Positions 1-7,376 of a stretch of DNA of 64,000 nt are shown here, one piece after another. Under the pieces are notes generated by a model, which worked only from the letters and a program-made list of their open reading frames with translations, did not search any database and was not told where the DNA came from. Position 1 is the first letter of the stretch, and each line of letters starts with the position of its first letter. Made by a program: the position numbers and the translations under genes. Source of the stretch: JANXMY01 sp964251675 (GTDB lineage Bacteria; Armatimonadota; Armatimonadia; Armatimonadales; Capsulimonadaceae); the NCBI GenBank assembly GCA_964251675.1, contig CAXUKS010000017.1, positions 10,317-74,316 on the forward strand, in the 5' to 3' direction.

Positions 1-9
1 CGCTGGGAC

Positions 10-546
10 GTGGCTCTGGCACGCCTCGCCACCGTTCTCGGACTGGCCGCCTACATTCTGCCTTACGTGGGCCTTATCCCTGGTAAGTGGGGGAAAGGGA
101 TCAGCTTCGGTTGCCTGGTCGCACTGGCGCTCACCCCTAGGATCACCAAATGCGCGGGCCTGCTGACACCGACTTACGAACAGCAAGTGCCGTTCCTCAA
201 AGTGCTGCCGGACCTGCTACGGACGCTGCTGTCTGCCCCACAGATCACCGCTCAGGCTCAGGCCGATGCGACGGCGGAACAAGCACGGGTAGCGGCGCAG
301 TTTGCCGCCAAACAGGCCGAAGCGGAGAAGGCGGCTTTCATTGTGCAAGTCACTGCCGAAGTGACGGCAAAAGTCAAAGACGCGCTGAAGACGGGCGGTT
401 TTGGACCGGGCGAGCTAAGCGACGATGTGCCCCCTTCACTGAAACAGCAACCTGCCCCCGTGGCGACCCCGCTGGTTCCGATGATTGAGCCAATCCCAAT
501 CGAAGAGGCGCCGTCGGACAGCACAGAGGCGGGAGACCAGTCATGA
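10..546 (+). CDS. Membrane protein with coiled coil, possible holin or spanin-like (5' end may lie outside window)
   Basis: The 178-residue protein has one or two hydrophobic segments in its first 50 residues (around AYILPYVGLIPG and ISFGCLVALAL). An Ala/Glu/Gln-rich helical stretch (about 80-125) and a Pro-rich acidic tail follow. It sits two genes before the endolysin, which is where phages place holins and lysis accessory proteins, so a lysis role is inferred from position. No family is recognised. GTG at 10 is used here, but the frame is open to base 1, so the true start may be upstream. Confidence 0.6.
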   Translation: MALARLATVLGLAAYILPYVGLIPGKWGKGISFGCLVALALTPRITKCAGLLTPTYEQQVPFLKVLPDLLRTLLSAPQITAQAQADATAEQARVAAQFAAKQAEAEKAAFIVQVTAEVTAKVKDALKTGGFGPGELSDDVPPSLKQQPAPVATPLVPMIEPIPIEEAPSDSTEAGDQS

Positions 547-875
547 GCGACCTGTCCCGCGTCCTCGGCCTAGACAAACATCCCGCCGCCTTGTCCGCCC
601 TCAACACCGTCGGTCAGTCGCTGGCCCTCTCGACAGGGCAGGCGGCGCTGGACAAAAGCCATATCCCTATCAACTTGGCGCAGTTTGTGCTCACCGCGCC
701 TGTTCCCGCAGCCATAACTCCTGCCGAGAGTGCCGATCCCACCGTTCGGCACAACGGTCTCAAGACCGTTTTTCACGCTCTCATTGAAGGCGTTTCTGTG
801 GATGGCTTGACCGTCGGCCAATATATCGCCGCCGTGGAAGCCCGCCTGGATGCCTGGATCGATTCGATAAGCTAA
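543..875 (+). CDS. Small hypothetical protein of the lysis region
   Basis: This 110-residue soluble protein is not recognised. Its ATG overlaps the stop of the preceding gene (ATGA), which indicates translational coupling, and it ends 12 bases before the endolysin start. It is Ala/Leu-rich with no membrane segment and no cysteines. Its place between a membrane protein and the amidase makes it part of the lysis or late operon, but no role can be given. Confidence 0.65.
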   Translation: MSDLSRVLGLDKHPAALSALNTVGQSLALSTGQAALDKSHIPINLAQFVLTAPVPAAITPAESADPTVRHNGLKTVFHALIEGVSVDGLTVGQYIAAVEARLDAWIDSIS

Positions 876-887
876 AAGGAAACCATT

Positions 888-1436
888 ATGGAAATCATCG
901 GCAAGGCTTACTCCCCGCAGGAGTTCGCAGACTACGTCAAGGGCGTCCGTCTCGGCAGTGCCGGTTGGACGCCCAAGTTTTGTGTGCGCCACAACACCGG
1001 CGCTCCCACCCTCGCCCAGCGCCCGAACGGGTTCACGCACCAGCATATGCTGAACCTGGCAGCATATTACTCCGGCCTTGGGTGGAGTCATGGCCCCCAC
1101 ATTTTTATCGATGACCACAAGATTTGGGTCTTCAGCTCCCTGCTGCATCCCGGCGTTCACTCGCCTTCCTGGAACGGTGTGTCATTCGGCATCGAGCAGC
1201 TCGGCGACTTCAACGCTGAGGACTATAACCACGGGCGCGGCCTGGCCGTGCAGAAGAACGCCATCGCCGCGTTTGCCGTCCTGTCCCACGCTGCGGGCAT
1301 CGACAGCCACTCCATGAAAGACCACTACATGGACCCGAAGACAACGCACCGGGACTGCCCCGGCAAAACCTGCCGGGTGGGACGGGAGCAGTTTATGGAT
1401 GACGTTCACGATTACATCGTCGCCCACCTGCTCTGA
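888..1436 (+). CDS. Endolysin, N-acetylmuramoyl-L-alanine amidase (amidase_2/PGRP fold)
   Basis: The enzyme should cleave the amide bond between N-acetylmuramic acid and L-alanine in peptidoglycan and act as the phage lysin. It is 182 residues long, a single catalytic domain without a recognisable wall-binding domain. Visible family signatures are RHNT (zinc His35), the central HPGVHS...GIEQLGDF block, and the C-terminal HRDCPGK motif carrying the other His and Cys zinc ligands. There is no signal peptide, so export would depend on a holin. The start is preceded by AAAAGGAAACC. Confidence 0.9.
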   Translation: MEIIGKAYSPQEFADYVKGVRLGSAGWTPKFCVRHNTGAPTLAQRPNGFTHQHMLNLAAYYSGLGWSHGPHIFIDDHKIWVFSSLLHPGVHSPSWNGVSFGIEQLGDFNAEDYNHGRGLAVQKNAIAAFAVLSHAAGIDSHSMKDHYMDPKTTHRDCPGKTCRVGREQFMDDVHDYIVAHLL

Positions 1437-1533
1437 TATTGCCCTGTGAGTGGCTTATCTATGTCGTTCGCTGTACGTTCGCCCTCAAGCACATTCTCTC
1501 CCAAGCACGTTCTCTCCCCAGAAAGGCAAGAAC

Positions 1534-1845
1534 TTGAATACCTGTATCTATCCAACGCTGGATCAGCTCCCTGACGGCGCCGCTGAACGCCGCCAGCTTG
1601 CCGCGCTCCTAGACCAGACCATTGACGCCGTGCCCGAGGACAGCGCCCTGGACGCGCTCCCCGCTATCGCCAACGTGCTGGTGGGGGAGACGTTGGGCCA
1701 GTGTGCCCGCAAAGGCATCCTGCCCGTGTCTGCTCATGCCGCAACGCTGATCGCCTGTCGGAGTGCGCTGCTCCGGCTGCCCGAGTCGGCATCGGTGGCG
1801 GGTTTTCGCACGGCGGCCAAAACGGCTTTGCGGGCGGCTCTTTGA
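1534..1845 (+). CDS. Small hypothetical helical protein (TTG start)
   Basis: This is about 103 residues, Ala/Leu-rich and helical, with no recognised family. The TTG at 1534 is preferred over an upstream GTG at 1450 because AGAAAGG lies 8 bases before it. The upstream stretch also contains a 16-bp tandem duplication (1486-1517) that looks intergenic. It ends 12 bases before the VRR-NUC gene and belongs to the same transcription unit. Confidence 0.55.
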   Translation: MNTCIYPTLDQLPDGAAERRQLAALLDQTIDAVPEDSALDALPAIANVLVGETLGQCARKGILPVSAHAATLIACRSALLRLPESASVAGFRTAAKTALRAAL

Positions 1846-1857
1846 CGGAGGCGGCTC

Positions 1858-2298
1858 ATGTCTAACTTGATCCTCAAGCCGCCCAAACGCTTCGACCCAC
1901 TGGAAGCCGTGCATCAAGAGCTGCTGATCCGCACGGCAGCGCTGCACGAGAAGCAGTATCCGGCACTCAAATACCTCTTTGCTGTTCCTAACGGGGGATT
2001 TCGGCACAAGGCGACGGGGGCGGCCATGCAGCGCGGCGGCCTTCGAAAAGGCGTCCCGGACTTGTGTCTGCCTATCCCCAGAGGCAACCGGTCTACGGGC
2101 ATTTATTCGGCGTGGTACGGGGAACTCAAGCGGTTTGGCGGCGTCCCCAGCGACCTGTCCGACGAGCAAAAGGAGTGGCTGGCGTTCCTGAAGTCCGAAG
2201 GTGCGTATGCGGAATGGCACGCGGGCTGGGAAGCGGCCTGGGCCTCCCTGCTCTGGTATCTGAACCTGCCGCCGATCACCCTGCCCCGCCCGCAATAG
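1858..2298 (+). CDS. VRR-NUC domain nuclease
   Basis: A 146-residue stand-alone VRR-NUC protein of the kind common in phages. Family landmarks are an N-terminal acidic/Gln helix (EAVHQELL), the AVPNGGFRH segment, GLRKGVPDLCLP (the catalytic Asp of a PD-(D/E)XK-like core) and GELKRF (Glu and Lys), followed by LSDEQKEWL. Stand-alone phage VRR-NUC proteins are predicted structure-specific nucleases, for example on Holliday junctions. Its position after the lysin and before a strong terminator makes it the last gene of the late operon. Confidence 0.88.
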   Translation: MSNLILKPPKRFDPLEAVHQELLIRTAALHEKQYPALKYLFAVPNGGFRHKATGAAMQRGGLRKGVPDLCLPIPRGNRSTGIYSAWYGELKRFGGVPSDLSDEQKEWLAFLKSEGAYAEWHAGWEAAWASLLWYLNLPPITLPRPQ

Positions 2299-2315
2299 AA
2301 TTGCTCTCAGAATGT

Positions 2316-2351
2316 AAAAGCCCCCGCCCAGAATAGGGCGGGGGCTTTTGT
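2316..2351 (+). terminator. Rho-independent terminator after the VRR-NUC gene
   Basis: A 14-base perfect stem (AAAAGCCCCCGCCC / GGGCGGGGGCTTTT) with a 6-base loop ends in a T run. It closes the lysis/nuclease operon before csrA. Confidence 0.9.
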
Positions 2352-2423
2352 CTTGGCATGATATGTGCAGGAATAAAAAGCAACAGCAGACGCTGTAAAC
2401 TCACAGGCTAGGGAGGGTAAATC

Positions 2424-2621
2424 ATGCTCTTTTTGACGCGGCGATTAAATCAGTCCATCAAGATCGGGGACAACATCGAGATCTCAGTGGTGGAAGTGCG
2501 TGGGGATCAGGTGCGGATCGGCATCACCGCGCCGCGCGACACTGACGTTCATCGCCGGGAAGTTTACGACCAGATTCAGCAAGAGAAGCAGCAGAACAGC
2601 CAAACGAAGCCGATTTCTTAA
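2424..2621 (+). CDS. csrA: CsrA/RsmA-type carbon storage regulator
   Basis: A 65-residue CsrA: MLFLTRRLNQSI at the N terminus, IGDNIEI, VVEVRGDQVRIGI, and AP..TDVHRREVY at the C-terminal strand/helix. CsrA dimers bind GGA motifs in mRNA leaders and change translation or stability. The gene is free-standing between two terminators, with a strong GGGAGG ribosome binding site. A second, interrupted copy lies at 31124-31309. A phage-borne CsrA could reprogram host mRNAs, which is inference. A 17-bp tandem duplication (2621-2654) starts at the last base of the stop codon. Confidence 0.95.
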   Translation: MLFLTRRLNQSIKIGDNIEISVVEVRGDQVRIGITAPRDTDVHRREVYDQIQQEKQQNSQTKPIS

Positions 2622-2670
2622 AGAAGTAGAGTTCTTGAAGAAGCAGAGTTCTTGAAGTTCTTCTTCCGAC

Positions 2671-2707
2671 AAAAAGCCCCTGTCTTATAAGTGGACAGGG
2701 GCTTTTT
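2671..2707. terminator. Bidirectional terminator between csrA and the convergent early operon
   Basis: The stem AAAAAGCCCCTGTC / GACAGGGGCTTTTT carries T runs on both strands. It can end csrA transcription from the left and the reverse-strand operon (2736-5384) from the right. Confidence 0.85.
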
Positions 2708-2735
2708 GTGTTTCCGTATTTACGGATTTCCGTAT

Positions 2736-3116
2736 TTAAGGTTTGTTGTACCGATCTCGCATGGCTGCCACGAACTGAGCTTCCTCAGCCTGGACCTGCG
2801 CCAGCAGATGCACCGGCGCCTCCAGGTAGCAATCGTACTTTGTTTTGGCGGTCGGCGGCGCGGTAGCGGCATTGTCGCCGGTCAGCCGCACCTGGAGGGC
2901 ACTGTGGAGCGTCAGGCCCGCCCGCGCCAGGTCGTCCAGCACTTCGGGGATCAGCGCCAGTGCTTTGGCCCGGCTGGTGTTCCGGCGGCGGAAGTGGAGC
3001 TTCGTGAACGTCTTGCCGCGCTCCAGGTCCGTGAACGTGTCCACCGCATAGGGGGCCGGGTCCAGGTGCAGCGCCGCGAGGTCGCTCTCTGTGTCGGGTA
3101 CAATTGGTTCTGACAT
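2736..3116 (-). CDS. Hypothetical protein, last gene of the 2.7-5.4 kb operon
   Basis: A 126-residue soluble protein, acidic N terminus and basic middle (KLHFRRRNTSRAKAL), with no recognised domain. It is the promoter-distal gene of the reverse-strand small-gene operon and precedes the bidirectional terminator. ATG at 3116 follows AAAAGGACACCATTCACA, so ribosome binding site spacing is somewhat long. Confidence 0.65.
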   Translation of the reverse strand: MSEPIVPDTESDLAALHLDPAPYAVDTFTDLERGKTFTKLHFRRRNTSRAKALALIPEVLDDLARAGLTLHSALQVRLTGDNAATAPPTAKTKYDCYLEAPVHLLAQVQAEEAQFVAAMRDRYNKP

Positions 3117-3202
3117 TGTGAATGGTGTCCTTTTGGGGCGGGGAGGGTAAGAGATTCCCCGCCCCCTTTGTCGTCTCTATTTTGGTTTCGCTATGTTTTT
3201 GG

Positions 3203-3397
3203 CTATGTTTTTGGAATTGGTGACCAGCTCTGACTGTGAGCGAGCTGGGCAATCAAGATCATGACCGCCGGTGCGTCGCCAATGTGCCGGGCATAGTCCA
3301 GGCTCTGGCACACTTCCCGGTGGTGCGCCTCGTCTCGGATAGGCGCGATCAGCATCTCAGCCACGTCGGTGGCCGTTGGCGCTGTCTCTGTGTTCAG
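3203..3397 (-). CDS. Small hypothetical protein, probable CTG start
   Basis: The likely product is 64 residues beginning at CTG 3397. AAGGAG sits 7 bases upstream, and the first codons read (L)NTET, the same N-terminal leader seen in the two neighbouring genes that start MNTET. An upstream ATG at 3460 would add about 21 basic residues without a better ribosome binding site. The function is unknown. A 12-bp exact tandem duplication (3190-3213) duplicates its stop codon. Confidence 0.5.
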   Translation of the reverse strand: MNTETAPTATDVAEMLIAPIRDEAHHREVCQSLDYARHIGDAPAVMILIAQLAHSQSWSPIPKT

Positions 3398-3481
3398 CTT
3401 GTCTCTCCTTTTTGAAAATGTCCAGCGTGTTTTGGCTTTTGGTGGATGCGCTGCCCCCACGTCGAGTCAGTATTCTCAGTG

Positions 3482-3796
3482 TCAGTATTCGTCCGGCAGC
3501 AAAAGCGTGGTCTGGCTGCGGTCGGCCTCAGTGATGGCCCAGACTTTCACGCCCGTCGGCAGCCGGTAACTGCTCAGGATGCGCTCCCCGTCCCGCAGGG
3601 CAGCGGCGTTCACCGTCCGGTCGTGGTTGTCCAGTTCGCCCCAGTCGCCCCGGTGGTGACGCCTCAGCAGGCTTACAGGCGAGACGCCCGCCGTCTCCAG
3701 CGCATTCAGCGCTCCCGGCGTGGCGGATGTTCGGCCCAGCGTGAGAAGCGGTAGGGCGGGGTTTGCGGTCGTTCTTTGTGTGGTTTCTGTGTTCAT
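3482..3796 (-). CDS. Plasmid/phage conserved small protein (LGRTSATPGAL...LLPDEY family)
   Basis: A 104-residue protein of a recognisable but uncharacterised family carried by plasmids and integrative elements. Its marks are the blocks TSATPGALNALE, RHHRGDWGELD, RDGERILSSYRL and VWAITEADRSQTTLLLPDEY. No catalytic motif is evident and the function is unknown. Its presence fits the plasmid-like character of the backbone. The start ATG carries the NTET leader shared with the two adjacent genes. Confidence 0.75.
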   Translation of the reverse strand: MNTETTQRTTANPALPLLTLGRTSATPGALNALETAGVSPVSLLRRHHRGDWGELDNHDRTVNAAALRDGERILSSYRLPTGVKVWAITEADRSQTTLLLPDEY

Positions 3797-3836
3797 TGGT
3801 TTTCCTTCAGGGCGGGCCTTTCGGCCCGCCGGTCTC

Positions 3837-4364
3837 TCACTTGATATAAAACTCGTCTTCGGCAGGCCGGAAGGTCACACCGTCGAGCACTTCCCCGGTT
3901 TCCAGCAGGTATTTGGTCAGCGTGGCTTTGTCCACGCCTTCGCGGTACGCCTCGGTCAAGTTCTCCTTGACATGAGCCAGCACGGCGGCGGGGTCGGTGA
4001 TGTCCACCCCGGCAGGCTTTTGTTTGTAGCCGACAACGCCGTGCCAGAGTTTTTTGCTCTTGGTGTTGCCTTTTTTGTAGCCGCCTTGTTCGTTCAGCAG
4101 TTCTTTGTTGGCCCAGGTCTGGATTGCAGGGCCGAACTTCCAGGCCAGTGCTTCCGCCTTGCGCTCTTCGTCGCGGGCCATCGCTTCGCCTTGCTCCCGA
4201 ATGAGCTTGGCGGCGGCACGGGCGGCGGCCATCTTCGCCAGCACCCAATCCACGCCCGCCGCGTCGGTGGGCACAAAGGCTTCTTTGTTTTCGGTGGGCG
4301 CGTCGGCGATCAAGGCTTCGGCCTCGGAGTCGGTCAGTTGAATTGTCTCGGTTTCGGTGTTCAT
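3837..4364 (-). CDS. gam: Mu Gam-like host-nuclease inhibitor
   Basis: A 175-residue protein with a long helical, Ala/Glu/Lys-rich region (about 30-90) followed by the Gam-type C-terminal part: KKLWHGVVGYKQKP, an acidic linker, KATLTKYLLETGEVLDGVTF and a closing EDEFYIK. Mu Gam binds double-stranded DNA ends and shields them from RecBCD-type exonucleases; the same role in this element is inferred. The start at ATG 4364 is chosen for AAGGA 5 bases upstream and the MNTET leader. Ten upstream in-frame codons to 4394 lack such a site. Confidence 0.72.
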   Translation of the reverse strand: MNTETETIQLTDSEAEALIADAPTENKEAFVPTDAAGVDWVLAKMAAARAAAKLIREQGEAMARDEERKAEALAWKFGPAIQTWANKELLNEQGGYKKGNTKSKKLWHGVVGYKQKPAGVDITDPAAVLAHVKENLTEAYREGVDKATLTKYLLETGEVLDGVTFRPAEDEFYIK

Positions 4365-4371
4365 AGGTTCC

Positions 4372-4617
4372 TTAGCTTTCATTGAGCGAGTCAAAAAACT
4401 CTTGGTCGGCGGCAGTCACAACCGGCGCAGGGGGCAAATCTTCGGCTTTGACAGTGCCCATACCAACCGCAATCATATCTACCAGAGGCATCGGCAATTT
4501 GTGGAGCGGCGGGGTTGGCAGAAAACAGCCGGCTTTTCTCAAAGCCTCAGTAATTGTAAGCGCGGTTTGGAACTCGCGGCTGCTAGCACGGCGATGCTGA
4601 GGGGTCGTATTTTTCAT
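4372..4617 (-). CDS. Small hypothetical protein
   Basis: An 81-residue protein with a basic N terminus, a hydrophobic middle (LPMPLVDMIAVGMG) and an acidic end. No family is recognised. GGAAGGAG lies before the ATG. It sits immediately upstream of the Gam-like gene in one operon and overlaps none of it once Gam starts at 4364. Confidence 0.6.
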   Translation of the reverse strand: MKNTTPQHRRASSREFQTALTITEALRKAGCFLPTPPLHKLPMPLVDMIAVGMGTVKAEDLPPAPVVTAADQEFFDSLNES

Positions 4618-4683
4618 CAGTTGCTCCTTCCGGGCGGGGTGTTTCCCCGCCCCGTTCTCTGTCAGCGTGTTCCCCGTTCTCTG

Positions 4684-4950
4684 TCAGCGTGTTCCAATCG
4701 TTCGCAGCTTCGGGTTCGTGCGGTCGCTGTAGCCGTTCCCGGCGTCCGGCGTCGGGAAGGTCAGGTCTGGCTCTTCCAGCGGGTCAGTGTAGTGGCCCAG
4801 GCCCAGGGCGACGTTCTCGCATTCTGCTTCAATGCAGGCCAGGCAGATAGGGCAGCCCGTCTCCGGGTCGGTGTAGCAGGGAACGCGCTCGGCGCACCCG
4901 ATGCAGTAATCAAGCGGGAAGTAGGTTTTCAGCAGTTCAGCGTCGGTCAT
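4684..4950 (-). CDS. Cysteine-rich zinc-ribbon protein, paralogue of 38396-38605
   Basis: An 88-residue protein with a treble-clef or ribbon-like Cys pattern in its first half: CIGC, CYTDPETGCPIC, CIEAEC. It shares the core C..CYTDPET...C..C.E..CENVA with the 69-residue protein at 38396-38605, so the element carries two diverged copies. The function is unknown; small RNA- or DNA-binding proteins often look like this. An exact 22-bp tandem duplication (4651-4694) spans its stop codon. Confidence 0.68.
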   Translation of the reverse strand: MTDAELLKTYFPLDYCIGCAERVPCYTDPETGCPICLACIEAECENVALGLGHYTDPLEEPDLTFPTPDAGNGYSDRTNPKLRTIGTR

Positions 4951-5003
4951 CGTTTGCGTCTCCTATCGGGGAAGGAGGAGGCTTTTCGGCCCCCTCCTTT
5001 GTC

Positions 5004-5384
5004 TCAGTACCGGGCGTAGGGGTCGCATCCGGTGGCGGTCTCGCCTTCGGCCATTAGCCGGTCAAACTCGGCGGCGGCGGCTTCTTCGCGCATCTCCCAG
5101 GACACGGCCAGGTAGTGTTTGCAGCTTCCGTACTTTGCCCAGGCGGGGCAATCGCATCCGTCTTCCAGCGCGGTTCCAATGTTCACCGCGTACTCATCGC
5201 CTTTGGGGCTGATGACATAGCGCAGGCCGGGGACAATGCTTTTCAGCATGGTGTAGCCGTCGTCCCAAAGGTTCTCGGCGCGTCGGGCGATGTTTGCCAG
5301 GGTCCGGGCGTACAGCTCTTCTTTAATCATCGCGGTCAGTTCTTTGTTGGTCAGGTTCTCGGTTGTCGGGTTTGAGGTATACAT
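5004..5384 (-). CDS. SWIM zinc-finger protein
   Basis: About 126 residues from ATG 5384. A SWIM-type finger (C-x-C-x(n)-C-x-H) is visible as CDCPAWAKYGSCKHYLAV, preceded by a beta-rich segment (YVISPKGDEYAVNIG) typical of these proteins. SWIM fingers bind nucleic acid or protein; the precise job is unknown. It is the first gene of the reverse-strand operon, downstream of a consensus promoter (5421-5450). A second SWIM protein lies at 24321-24869. Confidence 0.78.
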   Translation of the reverse strand: MYTSNPTTENLTNKELTAMIKEELYARTLANIARRAENLWDDGYTMLKSIVPGLRYVISPKGDEYAVNIGTALEDGCDCPAWAKYGSCKHYLAVSWEMREEAAAAEFDRLMAEGETATGCDPYARY

Positions 5385-5412
5385 CGTTTGCGTTCGGCCT
5401 TCTCTTTGCTTG

Positions 5413-5450
5413 ATGTATTTATTATACCTTTTATAAATACATACTGTCAA
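5413..5450 (-). promoter_or_regulatory. Sigma70-type promoter with overlapping operator for the 2.7-5.4 kb operon
   Basis: On the reverse strand TTGACA (5450-5445), an 18-base spacer and TATAAT (5426-5421) match consensus exactly. A perfect 10-bp inverted repeat, ATGTATTTAT (5413-5422) / ATAAATACAT (5433-5442), overlaps the -10 box and spacer. It is a likely operator for a dimeric repressor, perhaps the adjacent RHH protein. Confidence 0.85.
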
Positions 5451-5469
5451 GCAATTTAGGACTTAAAAT

Positions 5470-5513
5470 AAGTATTTTTTATACTTGACATTAATTATTT
5501 TTTCAGGTAGTAT
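5470..5513 (+). promoter_or_regulatory. Divergent promoter for the RHH gene, with operator-like repeat
   Basis: TTGACA (5485-5490), a 17-base spacer and TAGTAT (5508-5513). The inverted repeat AAGTAT-N5-ATACTT (5470-5486) overlaps the -35 box. The start codon at 5521 lies only 7 bases after the -10 box, so the transcript should begin at or next to the start codon. Confidence 0.8.
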
Positions 5514-5520
5514 GGGGAGC

Positions 5521-5745
5521 ATGAATGACGACAAAAACGAGGCCAGGCCTAGCGTGGAAACTCAGCAGGTTCAGGAGCCGAGGCGGGGCCGTCCGCCAGG
5601 CACAGTGCGCCCGTCCAACATGGTCAAGGTGACTATTCTGCTGGACCCAGACGACGCGCAGTGGGCGAAGGCACTGCCGGAAGGCGTGTCCGGGATGGTG
5701 CGGCGATTGATGAGCGAGGAACGGGCAAAGGGGACAAAAAGATGA
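5521..5745 (+). CDS. Ribbon-helix-helix regulator with AT-hook-like arm
   Basis: 74 residues from ATG 5521. An arm with RRGRPPG (AT-hook-like) precedes a ribbon-helix-helix core: VKVTILLDPDD strand, then two helices ending GMVRRLMSEERAK. Such proteins are dimeric DNA-binding repressors, and the inverted repeats in the divergent promoter region beside it suggest autoregulation (inference). The -10 box ends 7 bases before the ATG, predicting a leaderless mRNA. The gene overlaps the next by ATGA. Confidence 0.72.
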   Translation: MNDDKNEARPSVETQQVQEPRRGRPPGTVRPSNMVKVTILLDPDDAQWAKALPEGVSGMVRRLMSEERAKGTKR

Positions 5746-6032
5746 TTTGGTATCAGCAGGGGGAACACCACGGGGTCATCAAAAACAGAATAGAGTCACC
5801 GGACCAGCCGACACGGGTGGAGTATGAGGTCTGGAGCCGGGAGCAGGACGGGCAGCCGGACGAGTGGATGGCGACGTACTCAGACCGAGACATGGCCGTC
5901 AGCCGGATTGAGCTGCTGGACCGCTTTCGGGAGACGGCGCGGGAGGCCCTGCTGTCCGACCCAGAGTGGCAGCCGGGAGGAAAGCGCGTGTCAGACCTGG
6001 ACGACGCCGATTGGGGCAGGCAACAGAAATGA
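5742..6032 (+). CDS. Small hypothetical protein
   Basis: 96 residues starting at ATG 5742, which overlaps the RHH stop (ATGA). The sequence is Trp/Glu/Arg-rich (IWYQQGEHHG, YEVWSREQDGQPDEWMATYSDRD) with no recognised domain. It is the second gene in a translationally coupled chain (5521-7376). Confidence 0.62.
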   Translation: MIWYQQGEHHGVIKNRIESPDQPTRVEYEVWSREQDGQPDEWMATYSDRDMAVSRIELLDRFRETAREALLSDPEWQPGGKRVSDLDDADWGRQQK

Positions 6033-6271
6033 AGCGATGGCATTGCAGCGAGTGTGGCTGGGTTGGAACCAGCCTGCGCGATGAAGACCAGGGGCCGGAA
6101 GAGTGCCCCTTCTGCGAAGGAGAAAATGTTTATCTGGTGCAGCATGATGAGCCGATGGAAGATTTCCTAGACAAGTTCTGGAATGATGGTCGGCCCAAAT
6201 ACGCGACTTTGGACCAGTGGCTGAATTCCGAGGGGAACAGGGCGGGGAGCCAGAAAGAGGAAACAGCATGA
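6029..6271 (+). CDS. Rubredoxin-like zinc-ribbon small protein
   Basis: 80 residues. Two CxxC knuckles (HCSECGW and CPFCEG) form a zinc ribbon; an acidic tail follows. The ATG overlaps the upstream stop (ATGA). The role is unknown; such ribbons are common in small phage early proteins. Confidence 0.65.
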   Translation: MKRWHCSECGWVGTSLRDEDQGPEECPFCEGENVYLVQHDEPMEDFLDKFWNDGRPKYATLDQWLNSEGNRAGSQKEETA

Positions 6272-6669
6272 ATGTAGCTCAGAACGAACTGGACACGCTG
6301 CGGGCGCTGGCCGCCAAGCTGCGGAGCGCGGGGAGCCAGGCCATGCGCTCGGTCGGCCATGATCAGGGCCAGCGGCTGGAGGAGCTGATGAGCCTGGCCG
6401 CGCAGATGGAGACGCGGCTGGAGCAAGTGGGGGCACAGAAGCCGGCAAAGGTGGCCGCTCGGTTTGAGGTCCCGCTGCATCTGCTGGACACGCCGAAGAA
6501 CCGCCGCTATGCCGAAGCGCTGCGCGGCGCGTGGGAGGCGGGCCTGGCGGTCGATGAGGAGCGTTATGGGGAGAAGATCGGCACGGATGGCTGCGCCCAG
6601 ATCATTGAGATGGTGCTGGCCGATGTGGAGCAAGAAGTCGGCGGGCCGGTGGGATTGGCGCGGGAGTAA
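6268..6669 (+). CDS. Hypothetical helical protein
   Basis: 133 residues from ATG 6268 (ATGA overlap with the zinc-ribbon gene). The N-terminal 60 residues look like a coiled coil (NELDTLRALAAKLRSAG...MSLAAQMETRLEQVG); the C-terminal half contains YAEALRGAWEAGLAVDEERYG. No family is recognised. Confidence 0.6.
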   Translation: MNVAQNELDTLRALAAKLRSAGSQAMRSVGHDQGQRLEELMSLAAQMETRLEQVGAQKPAKVAARFEVPLHLLDTPKNRRYAEALRGAWEAGLAVDEERYGEKIGTDGCAQIIEMVLADVEQEVGGPVGLARE

Positions 6670-6676
6670 AGATGCT

Positions 6677-7111
6677 ATGGCTGATGCCGAAGAACTCTAC
6701 TTGCTTGAGTTGGACAAGATGGAAATTCAGCACTTGATTTGGGCGTGTCACCACGCAGCCGAGCCGGGCCAGAACAGCTACAAATCCCTTGTCGCCATTC
6801 AGGCCCGGCTTATGGAGATGATGGCCCAGCGAGCGGCAGAGAGACAGGCAGAAAGGCCCACGCCGCCACCACCGGCTAAACTCGCTTCGGGGTGGGGCAC
6901 GGGCTTGTTCGGCGACTATAGCCACTGGTTTGAGGAGGGCGACGCGGGAGAGTATTTGGACGGGCGCTACCATCGTCCCTGGGGCCGGGCCAGCCTGTGC
7001 GGGACGGTGCGCCGGTTTCGAGGCAAAGCTGATCTCGGGCCGAGCCACAAGCCCCGCTGCTCTCGCTGCCTGGCCACACTGGAAAAGAGAGCAAAAAATG
7101 AAGCGCATTAA
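6677..7111 (+). CDS. Hypothetical protein with C-terminal CxxC
   Basis: 144 residues from ATG 6677. Features are an acidic helical N terminus, a Pro-rich linker (TPPPPAK) and a basic C terminus containing CSRC. This start is preferred to an open frame from 6464, which merely overlaps the preceding gene. It overlaps the following gene by 14 bases. Function unknown. Confidence 0.58.
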   Translation: MADAEELYLLELDKMEIQHLIWACHHAAEPGQNSYKSLVAIQARLMEMMAQRAAERQAERPTPPPPAKLASGWGTGLFGDYSHWFEEGDAGEYLDGRYHRPWGRASLCGTVRRFRGKADLGPSHKPRCSRCLATLEKRAKNEAH

Positions 7112-7376
7112 AGGGATTGCGCCAAAACCGGCCAGCGGCGTTAGCCGGGTCCACCTTATCGAAATTACCCTGCCGACGGCATGGATGGTGGACGGGGAGC
7201 TGTGGCGGTTCCGGCACGGCGCACACTTGACCATCGGCGGCGCGAACGACCTGGACAGCCCGGAGCCGATGGTGACGCCCGCCATCGCGCTGGGGCTGAT
7301 CAACGCAGGCAAGGCACAGGCGCTGGATGTGACCGAACTTGAAAATCTAGATTTGGAAAACGTAGAGGAGGGTTAG
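7098..7376 (+). CDS. Small hypothetical protein, end of the 5.5-7.4 kb operon
   Basis: 92 residues starting ATG 7098 inside the end of the previous gene. The middle is beta-rich (VHLIEITLPTAWMVDGELWRF) and the C terminus acidic. It ends 4 bases into the convergent HerA-like gene, so the two operons meet tail to tail without a visible terminator. Confidence 0.6.
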   Translation: MKRIKGIAPKPASGVSRVHLIEITLPTAWMVDGELWRFRHGAHLTIGGANDLDSPEPMVTPAIALGLINAGKAQALDVTELENLDLENVEEG

